Shown: positions 35,179 to 43,186 of the stretch, one piece after another
Layout of the letters: each line of letters starts with the position of its first letter
Position numbering within the stretch: position 1 is the first letter of the stretch
Origin: Lachnospiraceae bacterium
GTDB lineage: Bacteria; Bacillota; Clostridia; Lachnospirales; Lachnospiraceae
DNA length: 64,000 nt
Reading direction: 5' to 3'
NCBI GenBank assembly: GCA_028689655.1
Contig: JAQVCT010000005.1
Span: 78,070 to 142,069 of the forward strand
The notes under the pieces: generated by a model
Told to the model about the DNA's origin: nothing
The model's input: the letters and a program-made list of their open reading frames with translations, nothing else
Database searches by the model: none
Translations under genes and position numbers: made by a program

Positions 35179-35229
35179 ATCGTATATTGGATACGATTTA
35201 CTGTAATTCCATCTTATATTGGATAAGAT
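35179..35229. promoter_or_regulatory. Two palindromic operators upstream of kdgT-like gene
   Basis: ATCGTATATTGGATACGAT (35179-35197) and ATCTTATATTGGATAAGAT (35211-35229) are each perfect 7-bp inverted repeats around ATTGG. Their centres are 32 bp apart (about three turns) and 31-81 bp upstream of the kdgT-like ATG. A third, half-degenerate copy precedes the rpiB-like gene. The adjacent GntR protein is the probable binder. Confidence 0.8.
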
Positions 35230-35285
35230 CTTTTGTCAACATGTATAATTTTACAAGTTATTCCGTACATTTTTGTGCATTTTTA

Positions 35286-36065
35286 CTATTTATTATCAAA
35301 GGCATACTTGGCTTCACGAATAAGTCTATCAAATTTGTCCGCATCCCATGCTGCTCTTCCCACAAATAGTCCATCTATAGAAGGCTGTATGATCAACTGC
35401 CTGGCATTTTGAGGATTTACACTTCCACCATACAGCACTGGGATCTCTTCCGCCGCTTCACCAAAAATATCGAATAAGGTCTCTTTAATAACCTTATGAA
35501 TTACCTCTGCATATTCAGCAGATGCCGGAATACCGTTCACCCCAATGGACCATACCGGTTCATATGCCACCCAAAGCTGCGATATCCGGGATGAATCAAT
35601 ACCATGCAAACCCACTTTCAGCTGCGTTCGAAGAACCTCTGTGGCAATACCATATTCCTTTTCCTCTGCTGTCTCTCCCACACATAGCAATGTTGTAAAT
35701 CCGTGTTTCAATGCCGCTTTGACTTTTTTGTTTTCTTCGATATCTTTTTCTCCAAAGACATGTCTTCTCTCAGAATGGCCTACCATTACCAATTGCAGTC
35801 CCAGTTCCTCCAGCATACATGGCGAAATCTCTCCTGTGAACTGACCCTGGTCTTCCCATCCCATATTCTGTGCTCCAAGTCTGACCATCTGTTGATTTAC
35901 AGACTTTACTGCATCTGGTAGAGATGTGTACGACGGAATAATAAACAGTTCTATTTCTTCTCTTGAAAGATCCTTTGTATTGTCACAGAGTTTCTCCAAA
36001 TATACCTTTGTCTCTTCTATTCCCTTATACATCTTCAAATTACTTCCAAAATACAATTTTTTCAT
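35286..36065 (-). CDS. tpiA: Triose-phosphate isomerase family protein, probable tetrulose-phosphate isomerase (EryH/LerI-like)
   Basis: A 259-residue TIM barrel with all TPI catalytic parts: SNLKMYKG (Asn/Lys), MVGHSERRHVFGE (His), AYEPVWSIGVNG (Glu) and YGGSVNPQNA (phosphate loop). It begins 10 bp after an RpiB-family gene. A TPI homologue next to an RpiB homologue is the arrangement of EryH-EryI and LerI-DerI, which interconvert L-erythrulose-1-P, D-erythrulose-4-P and D-erythrose-4-P. The housekeeping tpiA would be expected in a gapA-pgk operon, so this is likely a second, specialised copy. Confidence 0.93.
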   Translation of the reverse strand: MKKLYFGSNLKMYKGIEETKVYLEKLCDNTKDLSREEIELFIIPSYTSLPDAVKSVNQQMVRLGAQNMGWEDQGQFTGEISPCMLEELGLQLVMVGHSERRHVFGEKDIEENKKVKAALKHGFTTLLCVGETAEEKEYGIATEVLRTQLKVGLHGIDSSRISQLWVAYEPVWSIGVNGIPASAEYAEVIHKVIKETLFDIFGEAAEEIPVLYGGSVNPQNARQLIIQPSIDGLFVGRAAWDADKFDRLIREAKYAFDNK

Positions 36066-36075
36066 AGTGCTCTCC

Positions 36076-36516
36076 CTATCTTGCATTATCATACTGTACA
36101 AATGCATCTACCTTCGGTTGTGATGAACAGCCCTGTACGAATTCATTTGATAAAAATACATCTGTCATCAGCTCACGTACTTTTTCTCCTGTAGTGAATG
36201 CTCCCATACATGCAATATTGGCATCGTTACTTAATCTGGCTCTCTCAGCAGAATACACATCTGATAAAAGTGCTGCATATGCTCCCTTCACTTTATTAGC
36301 AGCAATAGACACACCAATTCCTGTTCCACATACTAAGATTCCACGATCATATTTCCTGGCTGCCACACTCTCAGCCACCTTTATGGCAGTGTTTGCATAG
36401 ATTGGATCATCACTTCCAAAATCCTCTACTGTTCCATAACCCTTTTTCTCAATATACTTCATGATCTGTTCTTTTGCGTCCTTTGCATTTGGATCACACC
36501 CTATTGCTATTCTCAT
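36076..36516 (-). CDS. rpiB: RpiB/LacA/LacB family sugar-phosphate isomerase, probable D-erythrulose-4-P isomerase (EryI/DerI-like)
   Basis: A 146-residue isomerase. ATG 36516 has AGGAGGA. The catalytic Cys is seen in VCGTGIGVSIAANK. The phosphate-binding His of true RpiB (DHAG) is replaced: the sequence reads GCDPNAKDAK. The second region, usually with H-N-D-A-N, is shortened to RLSNDANIACMG. These changes point away from ribose-5-phosphate and toward a shorter or different sugar phosphate. It is the first gene of the cluster, downstream of a 12-bp inverted repeat (36544-36591) containing the operator motif. Confidence 0.92.
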   Translation of the reverse strand: MRIAIGCDPNAKDAKEQIMKYIEKKGYGTVEDFGSDDPIYANTAIKVAESVAARKYDRGILVCGTGIGVSIAANKVKGAYAALLSDVYSAERARLSNDANIACMGAFTTGEKVRELMTDVFLSNEFVQGCSSQPKVDAFVQYDNAR

Positions 36517-36543
36517 TTGGTATTCCTCCTTTTCTTTTTGTTG

Positions 36544-36591
36544 GATATTATATATTGGATATTGGATACGATTTATATCATATATAATATC
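36544..36591. promoter_or_regulatory. Palindrome and operator-like site upstream of the rpiB-like gene
   Basis: GATATTATATAT (36544-36555) is repeated inverted as ATATATAATATC (36580-36591). Between them lies ATATTGGATACGAT, identical to the core and right half of the operator at 35179. It begins 28 bp upstream of the first gene of the cluster. Confidence 0.7.
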
Positions 36592-36630
36592 TCCTTCTTT
36601 TTTCTTTGTCAAGTACTGAATCTTTTATCC

Positions 36631-36685
36631 AAAAAGGGGCTGTGGCATTAGCTTGATTTATAATCAGCTAATACCACAGCCCCTT
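36631..36685. terminator. Strong terminator after the DUF4143 gene
   Basis: AGGGGCTGTGG(C/T)ATTAGCT forms an 18-19-bp near-perfect stem with its complement around a 12-base loop. On the minus strand it ends in TTTTT. It separates the solitary ATPase gene from the sugar cluster. The 36686-36793 stretch shows no other feature. Confidence 0.85.
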
Positions 36686-36793
36686 CACTTTAAAGTGAGC
36701 CAGTATCATTTTTTAGTGACAAAATTTTTCTTTTATTTTACTCCATCTGCACAGTAAATCGAAATTTTTAGGCTTCTTTGTGGGAATTACTTT

Positions 36794-38149
36794 TTACGAT
36801 TGTAAGATACTGAAATCGGGAGTATATATCATCTTATCAATTTGTTCTTCTTTCTCTAAAAACATAATGAAATAGATTGGATAATAGATGGTTTTACCAT
36901 GAACGGACACATTTTCATTGGAAAATACCATCGCTTCATGAATTCCATAATTTTCTATTTTCAAAACGTTATTTAATGCCACATGTCTGGTATAGTCTTT
37001 TCCTGATTTAATCTCCAGGGGAAGCACCTGACCCTGATACTCTACCACGAAATCCAGTTCACCCTGTTTTCTGTTATTATAATAATATACTTCAAATCCA
37101 TGCGCACGAAGTTCCTGCGCCACTGCATTTTCATAAACAGCTCCAAAATTAATATCCTTTTCACGATTTAGTATCTTAAGCTGCAGACCATTCATATACA
37201 TGGATGCCAAAAGTCCCACATCACCGGAAAATAGTTTAAACAAATTGGTCGACCTTGATAACAGCAGTGGAATGACAGGTTCTGACGCGCAGTAAACCGG
37301 CAGGGCAACTCCTGCCTCTTTCAGCCATAGGAAGCTATTTTCGTACCTGGAAAATTTAAAATTTTCATTGAGATTCTTTAAAATAAATCTTTTGTTTTTA
37401 TCATTTAGTTCGCTTGGAATCAGCATAAAGATTTCTTCCAGATATAATTTATTATCGGGATCATATTTGGCAATGTCTTTTTTATAGAGGCGATTAATTC
37501 CTTTCTGAATTCCATCTACCTGTCTCAAATCATTGGTGCGCACAAACGTTTCTACAGCATCTGGCATCCCCCCTACAATCAGATAGAGACGAAATATTTC
37601 CATCATTTTATTATGGATCAGGGCATCCACCTGTTCTCTATTGGCAAAGCATCCTCGCAGCATCTGAATCATATTCTCTGATACTCTATTTGCCATGCAG
37701 AATTCCTCAAAATCCATGGGAAACATTTCCATAATATCCATGTAGCCCACAGGTACAGATCGAATATCTTTTAATTCCACACCCAAGAGGGAACCACTTA
37801 AAATATATTGATAGCTGCTCTCCTCTACAAGAAACTTAATAGCAGTTACAATCTCCTTACATTCCTGCACCTCATCAAAAAATATAAGTGTATTTCCCTT
37901 TTCCAGCGGAACATCCGTTAAGGCTGAAATACGGATCAAAATCTCTTTGCTGTTTTTTGCTCCTTCAAACAGTTGTCTGGCATTTTCATTCTCCAAAAAA
38001 TTAATTTCCACAAATCTCTTTTTCGTTTTCTTTGCATATTGGCGAATGCTATATGTCTTTCCTATTTGTCTTGCTCCGGTTATCAGAAGCGCCTTTTTCT
38101 GTGTTTTGAAAAATTTTTCTATTTTATTTTCTATTTTTCTCTTTAACAT
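36794..38149 (-). CDS. AAA ATPase with DUF4143 domain
   Basis: A 451-residue ATP-binding protein of the widespread AAA_14/DUF4143 type. Walker A is TGARQIGKTYSIRQYA (near residue 30), Walker B is LIFFDEVQE (near 90), and ILSGSLLGVEL is the sensor segment. The C-terminal DUF4143 nuclease-like fold has ENAVAQELRAHGFEVYYYNNRKQGELDFVVE and LPLEIKSGK (the D-x(n)-E-x-K pattern of PD-(D/E)XK folds). AAGGAGTGT precedes the second of two adjacent Met codons. The role of these orphan proteins is unknown. Three 33-bp-spaced direct repeats lie upstream. Confidence 0.93.
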   Translation of the reverse strand: MLKRKIENKIEKFFKTQKKALLITGARQIGKTYSIRQYAKKTKKRFVEINFLENENARQLFEGAKNSKEILIRISALTDVPLEKGNTLIFFDEVQECKEIVTAIKFLVEESSYQYILSGSLLGVELKDIRSVPVGYMDIMEMFPMDFEEFCMANRVSENMIQMLRGCFANREQVDALIHNKMMEIFRLYLIVGGMPDAVETFVRTNDLRQVDGIQKGINRLYKKDIAKYDPDNKLYLEEIFMLIPSELNDKNKRFILKNLNENFKFSRYENSFLWLKEAGVALPVYCASEPVIPLLLSRSTNLFKLFSGDVGLLASMYMNGLQLKILNREKDINFGAVYENAVAQELRAHGFEVYYYNNRKQGELDFVVEYQGQVLPLEIKSGKDYTRHVALNNVLKIENYGIHEAMVFSNENVSVHGKTIYYPIYFIMFLEKEEQIDKMIYTPDFSILQS

Positions 38150-38223
38150 CATACACTCCTTGCGCATACTGCTATTTTCTTTTATTTATTACAGTATGCC
38201 ACAAAAATTTAGAAGTATCAATG

Positions 38224-38306
38224 TTTTGTCCGTTTTTCAATATGAATTCAGCTTGTTTTTGTCCGATTTTCAAACATAAAATCATGTATTTTTGTCCGCT
38301 TTTCAA
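38224..38306. repeat. Three direct repeats with 33-bp period upstream of the DUF4143 gene
   Basis: TTTTGTCCGNTTTTCAA occurs at 38224-38240, 38257-38273 and 38290-38306, varying only at the N. The 33-bp spacing (about three helical turns) places all copies on one DNA face. They lie 75-157 bp upstream of the minus-strand DUF4143 start, like an operator array. Confidence 0.9.
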
Positions 38307-38326
38307 TAAAATATCCGCTTCATACA

Positions 38327-39001
38327 TTATCTCACGCTATATTCCGATAATCGTCCGTCCACGATCTTGCAGATTCTCTTTGCAGACTGCGCTACCTTGA
38401 GATCATGGGTGATCATGACGATGGTGTGTCCCATGGCGTTCAGTTCCTGGAACAGTTTCAGTACTTCCTTACCACTGTTGGTGTCCAGTGCGCCTGTGGG
38501 TTCATCCGCCAGGAGAATCGCGGGATTACCCGCCATGGCTCTGGCAATGGATACACGCTGTTTCTGTCCACCTGACAGTTCGGATGGCTTATGATCCAGA
38601 CGGTGGTCAATGCCCAGAAGTTTTATAGTTTCCATACACTGTTCCTCCGCTGATCTGTGATCCATGCCACGCATGAGCAGGGGCATGATAATGTTCTGTA
38701 AGACTGTATAGGTGGAGATCAACTGATAATTCTGGAAAATAAATCCAATCTCTTTATTGCGAATCTCAGTGAGCTGCTCCTCCGGCATCTCATGAATGGA
38801 AAGTCCATCCAGATAGTACTCACCGGAATCTGAGATATCCATACAGCCGATCACATTCATGAAGGTGGTCTTACCAGAACCGGAGGGACCCAGAATTGCC
38901 ACGAATTCTCCTTCATCCACATGAAAATTGATATTTTTCAAGATGGGCAGGTATTCCTCTCCCAGCATATAGCCTTTATTCAGGTTTTTAATATCTATCA
39001 T
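38327..39001 (-). CDS. ABC transporter ATPase, MacB/LolD type
   Basis: A 224-residue ATPase powering the efflux complex encoded upstream. Walker A is GPSGSGKTTFMN, the Q-loop QNYQLI, the signature LSGGQKQR, Walker B ILLADEPTGALD and the switch His THD. The MacB/LolD hallmark LLADEPTGALDTNSG is present. GGAGGAAAGG precedes the start. It is the last gene of a six-gene run and pairs with the permease at 40176. Confidence 0.95.
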   Translation of the reverse strand: MIDIKNLNKGYMLGEEYLPILKNINFHVDEGEFVAILGPSGSGKTTFMNVIGCMDISDSGEYYLDGLSIHEMPEEQLTEIRNKEIGFIFQNYQLISTYTVLQNIIMPLLMRGMDHRSAEEQCMETIKLLGIDHRLDHKPSELSGGQKQRVSIARAMAGNPAILLADEPTGALDTNSGKEVLKLFQELNAMGHTIVMITHDLKVAQSAKRICKIVDGRLSEYSVR

Positions 39002-39036
39002 AATTAAGAATCCTTTCCTCCTAAATATACATTCGC

Positions 39037-39165
39037 GGGATAGCCTTGCGCTTCCCGCAAGACTCCATTCATTTCGCCTGCGGCTTCATTCATGGAGTTG
39101 CACTCGTCAAATCTCTGCTTCTTCATGCAAGCATGAGAAGCATCCCTTTTCCTCGTTGCTATCCC
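39037..39165. repeat. Three-armed palindromic element between accessory protein and ATPase genes
   Basis: Outer inverted repeat GGGATAGC (39037) and GCTATCCC (39158). Inside are arms with ACTCCAT...ATGGAGT, and TGCTTCTTCATGC-AA-GCATGAGAAGCA. The right outer repeat contains the stop codon (TAG) of the accessory gene at 39159. Its arm tip ATGC-AA-GCAT also appears in the cysE-leader repeat and in MITE A. Confidence 0.8.
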
Positions 39166-40160
39166 ACAATCCACATTTTGATGATTACTTTATCATCTCC
39201 GTCCCTCTCCATGAGCATCTGTACCACATCACCAGTGGCAAGGCGGGCAAAGCTTGTGGTGGTTCCAAGCTTTGTAACCACATCTGTTCCTACCGGTATC
39301 ATGGTCTCACAGGGTTCTTTTCCAAGAGAATGATAGGTCTTGGTAACAAGCATGGAGGGTGCAGGCATCGCTGCATCTGTAGTACCTTCTTCACCACCCA
39401 TATCAGGCATAGCACCACTGGACATGTCTGGCATATCGCCACTGGTCATATTACCAGTACTCCTATCAGACGTGTCGTCACTGCTCATATCAGGCATCTC
39501 TCCACCTTGCATATTTTCGGAGGATGCAGATGATGCTGCTCCCGCACGTTCTTCTGTACTGTTTTCCGAAGCATCCTCCTCCACCAGATCGTAGGTAATC
39601 TCATTTCCCTGAATAGAGGTAATCTGACCGATAATCAGCTCCTGATTTTCAGCAGGTACTACATCCTCGCTGGACTCCACTGTATCTGCCTTAGCATCTG
39701 CCTGCTTTTTCAGATAAAATCCAACGGCACCACAGATAACCAGTATGAGCACAAGTAGGAAAATCAGCAGCTTCCTTCTTTTCTTCTTTTTCTTTTTTTC
39801 CAGTTCCGCCTGGGTCTGCATGCTACGGAGTCCCAAACCGATGCGTTCCCCTTCCTTGATGCCGATACTTTCTCCTGCTACTACCTTCTCGGTGGTAGAA
39901 TGCTGTTCCTCATCCATCGCATCTGTTGATATATCCTCCGTCGGGTCAGAATCCTTCTCTGCAGATGTGTCATCCTCATATAAGCTTTCCACCAGTTCCT
40001 CCGGGACATCCACCGCTGCTGCCTTCAGTTCCTCTTCACTGAGGAAGTCCCGCTCTGACTCCGGGGTTTCTCTGGATATGAGAAGCTCCATAGCAGAATC
40101 TGGAATTTCATTTTTTATTTCATTTTCATTTTTTTGCCGGTTATTTTTCTCTTTTTTCAA
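39159..40160 (-). CDS. Membrane-anchored accessory protein of the efflux locus, Met/Asp-rich
   Basis: A 333-residue protein I do not match to a named family. Residues 1-125 are cytoplasmic, acidic, then Lys-rich (EKKKKKKRRK). One membrane helix is at about 131-148. The outside part has a small beta domain (IIGQITSIQGNEITYDLV) interrupted by a low-complexity segment with MPDM at 222, 243 and 251 among Ser/Asp/Gly, and ends in RLATGDVVQMLMERDGDDKVIIKMWIVG, which looks like one OB- or lipoyl-like strand set found in efflux fusion proteins. It lies between permease and ATPase genes, so it probably belongs to the complex. Confidence 0.8.
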   Translation of the reverse strand: MKKEKNNRQKNENEIKNEIPDSAMELLISRETPESERDFLSEEELKAAAVDVPEELVESLYEDDTSAEKDSDPTEDISTDAMDEEQHSTTEKVVAGESIGIKEGERIGLGLRSMQTQAELEKKKKKKRRKLLIFLLVLILVICGAVGFYLKKQADAKADTVESSEDVVPAENQELIIGQITSIQGNEITYDLVEEDASENSTEERAGAASSASSENMQGGEMPDMSSDDTSDRSTGNMTSGDMPDMSSGAMPDMGGEEGTTDAAMPAPSMLVTKTYHSLGKEPCETMIPVGTDVVTKLGTTTSFARLATGDVVQMLMERDGDDKVIIKMWIVG

Positions 40161-40175
40161 TCTTGGTCCTCATTT

Positions 40176-41522
40176 CTACTCCTGGTTCAATGCTACAATT
40201 GGTATAAGTTTGGATGCTTTGTATGCCGGATAGAATCCAAATATGGTGCCTGTGAGTACGCCGAAGAGAAGGGAGATGATGGCTCCGCTCACGGACAGGA
40301 CTACGGTCACGGAAAATCTCTCGATGATGGGGGTAATTCCCAGGGCGATCATCACACCCATAAGGGCACCGATCAAGCTGATGCAGCTTGCCTCAAATAC
40401 GAATTCTTTCAGGATATCGGACTGTTTACAGCCAAGTGCCTTTAGGATACCGATCTCATTGGTTCTCTCCTTCACGGACACGAACAATACATTCATGATA
40501 CCGATACCACCCACGATAAATACGATAACTGCCATGGCGATGAGGAGCATGGTCAAGGTGTCATTACTTGCCATGGCTGCTTCCATCTTGCTGCCTGCAT
40601 CTGTAATGGTAAATTCTGAATTGGGATAAGAATCCAGTAATACATCTGTCACATAAGATTTGATGGTGTCTACATTATTCACGTCCTCTGCGATTAAGGT
40701 AATCGTTGGACTAACCTCATCACCTGTTAAATATTTCACACCTGTAGCATAAGGAATGAAGATTGCTTCATCCGGGCTGATGCCAGACGACACGGTTCCC
40801 ATTTCCTCCAGAACACCGCTTACGGTGTATGGTCTGTCATCAATATAAACTGTTCCATCATAGGCATCATAGCCACTTCCAAATATTTCCAGTGCAGTGT
40901 TGTAGCCCAGTACGCATACTTTTTCTTTGTTGGTCTCATTTTCCTCTGTGAGAAATTCTCCCATGGACAAAGTCATGTTACTCAGAGTTGCATAGTTATC
41001 TTTCACTCCTGCTATGGTGAAGCTTGTGGTATCCTCCAATTCCCCTCCATCACAATCCGCCTTTGTGGAGAAAGAGATGGTGGCATCGGACAGCCCCGGA
41101 ACAAATACCTGAAGATCATCCATGTCATCTTCCGTAAGACTTACATCCTCCTGGTTGATACGATCATCTGCACCACTACCACCGGGGAAACCGCCTCTGG
41201 GAAAACCTCCGCCAGCCATACCACCAGAAAAACCGCCTCCACTGCTTCTGCCAGGGAAGCCACCTCCACCTCCACCAGGGAAGCCGCCTCCACTATTTCC
41301 GGAACTGCTGGAGCTATTGGTGGATTCATAGGAAATATCGATTGCCCCTGCATTGAGATTCTTGAATTGCTCCGCCACATCCTGTTTTCCACCAGTACCT
41401 ATGGCAATTACCATCATGATGGTAGCAGTACCTACCACAATACCAATGGAGGTGAGGATCACCTTGAATTTATTCTGTGAAAGGTTCAGGTAAACCAGTC
41501 GAAAAAGTTCTGAGATTCTCAT
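40176..41522 (-). CDS. MacB-like ABC efflux permease with Gly-rich insert
   Basis: A 448-residue permease of the FtsX/MacB type: a first membrane helix at about 18-42, a large outside MacB_PCD domain, and three helices in the last 130 residues with the FtsX signature ERTNEIGILKALGCKQSDIL. After residue 65 the outside domain carries a Ser- then Gly/Phe/Pro-rich run (residues 66-118, GGGFPGGG-like), not typical for MacB. The start ATG shares a base with the upstream stop (TAATG). Confidence 0.94.
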   Translation of the reverse strand: MRISELFRLVYLNLSQNKFKVILTSIGIVVGTATIMMVIAIGTGGKQDVAEQFKNLNAGAIDISYESTNSSSSSGNSGGGFPGGGGGGFPGRSSGGGFSGGMAGGGFPRGGFPGGSGADDRINQEDVSLTEDDMDDLQVFVPGLSDATISFSTKADCDGGELEDTTSFTIAGVKDNYATLSNMTLSMGEFLTEENETNKEKVCVLGYNTALEIFGSGYDAYDGTVYIDDRPYTVSGVLEEMGTVSSGISPDEAIFIPYATGVKYLTGDEVSPTITLIAEDVNNVDTIKSYVTDVLLDSYPNSEFTITDAGSKMEAAMASNDTLTMLLIAMAVIVFIVGGIGIMNVLFVSVKERTNEIGILKALGCKQSDILKEFVFEASCISLIGALMGVMIALGITPIIERFSVTVVLSVSGAIISLLFGVLTGTIFGFYPAYKASKLIPIVALNQE

Positions 41523-43186
41523 TATTCGCTCACCTTACTTTCAATCAGCACCACATCGCCCTCTGAAAGCCCTTCCACAATTTCTACGTTGACACCATCT
41601 GAAAATCCTGTTGTAATTTCCTGCTCCGTGATCGTTCCAGCTTCATCCTTGATCTTCACATAGGATTTGATGCCGTCTCTGATTATTGCTCTGTTGGATA
41701 CATAGAGAACTTCCTTCGTCTCTTTCGTGATAAAGGTGACATTACCGGTCATTCCCTCAAATAATCCGGATACATCTCCGTTGATCAGCACTTCCACGTC
41801 ATAGGTAATCTCTCCTGTGCTGCTGTTGGTGGTGGCATCTCCTATATCGTTTACCGAACCTGTAAATACAGTCTCCGGATAGGAATCCACCGTAATATTG
41901 ATCTGGCTGTCCTCCGTGATATTGTCTATATCATCACTGTCCACTGTGGCTGTGATGGTGGTATCATCCTGATTATTCAGTGTGATCAATGTCTGGGCAG
42001 AGCTTAGAGAATCGTCCTTCGCCACATTTACATCTGTGATGACACCATCATACTCTGCATATACCATGTCATCCACGATATAATCCTGAAATTCTGTAAG
42101 TTTATTCACCGCGTCATCATAATCATCCTGTGCATCCCGAAGAGCCGCATCCAGATAGCCTACTTCCACCGCATATGCTTCACCTGCATCATTTCCGGTG
42201 GTCGTTCTCTCATTGCAGATCTTCTGTGCCTCCAGGGTTCCCGTCTCCAGTTTCCGTTTCAGATCATTCAGATCCAGCAGCATGGTCTGATAATTATCTT
42301 CCAACTGTTTATTCTCGTCCTGGAGATCCTCGATCTCATCTTCCAGGTTATCTACCTGGGACTTTGCCGTATCTCTGGCATCTTCCTGCCTGCCATATTC
42401 GTATACATAAGCGGTGTCCGCTGTTTCCACTGCATATTCCGCATGCTCCAGCACATTTTTCGCGATGGTCAGTTCTTTTTCTTTCTCCGTAAGTTTCACC
42501 TGATTTTCGCTGACTGTCTCTGTGGCATCTTCGATTTCTTTCTGCTTATCATCCATGGCTGTCTGCAATTCCGCCACTGCTACCAGATATTCATTTTGCG
42601 CAAGCTTTGCATATGCCTCACTGGTCTCTTTGGTGTGGGTGGCTGACAGCCGACTTTGCTTTTGATCATTCTGTAACTTGGCAAGGGTCAATTCTGCTGA
42701 AGCTTCATCGGATTCCAATTCTTCCTGAATCGATGTGACACTGTCATTTGTCAATCGGAACAGCGGATCACCTTTTGCCACCTGCTGACCTGCTGTCACA
42801 TAGACCTCTTCCACATCCAGTGCCCTGGAATAGCTTTTGGAGGAATCACTGGAATTGGCATTTCCTCCCATATTAGGGAACATGCCGCCCATTCCACCTC
42901 CATTGCCCGAACTGCTTCCCGAGCTGTTTCCTTGGCTGGCTTCAAAGGCACTGAGATCCAGATCAAAGGTCTGATCCACCGTGCCAATTGTCACTGTTCC
43001 AGACTCTGTGATACCTACAGTCAAATCTCCCTTTTCCACACTGGTTTCCTTATAGACCACTTCACTGGTATTTTGATTCGTCAGTATTATGATCAGCGAA
43101 ATAATGATCAGTAATGCCACCGCTATTGAGATAAAAATAATGGTTTTCTTTTTACTGCCAAAAATTTTCTTCATCTTTTCTTTCAT
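41522..43186 (-). CDS. Membrane fusion protein 3 of the efflux locus (MacA/HlyD-like)
   Basis: A 554-residue RND/MacA-type periplasmic-adaptor homologue anchored by one helix (about 14-35). A lipoyl half (VEKGDLTVGITESGTVT) leads to a low-complexity loop (GGGMGGMFPNMGG), then VEEVYVTAGQQVAKGDPLF. A long coiled coil follows (about 150-360). The second lipoyl half is AEYDGVITDVNVAKDD, then beta-barrel and membrane-proximal domains (TVDSYPETVFTGSVNDIG, ALEVLYVSNRAI). It overlaps the preceding gene by 4 bp (ATGA). In MacAB such proteins gate substrate flow; in Gram-positives the outer partner is absent. Confidence 0.92.
   Translation of the reverse strand: MKEKMKKIFGSKKKTIIFISIAVALLIIISLIIILTNQNTSEVVYKETSVEKGDLTVGITESGTVTIGTVDQTFDLDLSAFEASQGNSSGSSSGNGGGMGGMFPNMGGNANSSDSSKSYSRALDVEEVYVTAGQQVAKGDPLFRLTNDSVTSIQEELESDEASAELTLAKLQNDQKQSRLSATHTKETSEAYAKLAQNEYLVAVAELQTAMDDKQKEIEDATETVSENQVKLTEKEKELTIAKNVLEHAEYAVETADTAYVYEYGRQEDARDTAKSQVDNLEDEIEDLQDENKQLEDNYQTMLLDLNDLKRKLETGTLEAQKICNERTTTGNDAGEAYAVEVGYLDAALRDAQDDYDDAVNKLTEFQDYIVDDMVYAEYDGVITDVNVAKDDSLSSAQTLITLNNQDDTTITATVDSDDIDNITEDSQINITVDSYPETVFTGSVNDIGDATTNSSTGEITYDVEVLINGDVSGLFEGMTGNVTFITKETKEVLYVSNRAIIRDGIKSYVKIKDEAGTITEQEITTGFSDGVNVEIVEGLSEGDVVLIESKVSE

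Noticed and set aside
35286..36065. Housekeeping triose-phosphate isomerase operon (gap-pgk-tpi)
   Set aside because: No gapA, pgk, gpm or eno is adjacent, and the partner is an RpiB homologue with a sugar-acid permease cluster.
36794..38149. Transposase or integrase
   Set aside because: Walker motifs and the C-terminal LDFVVE/LEIKSGK pattern are of DUF4143 ATPases. There are no inverted ends around it.
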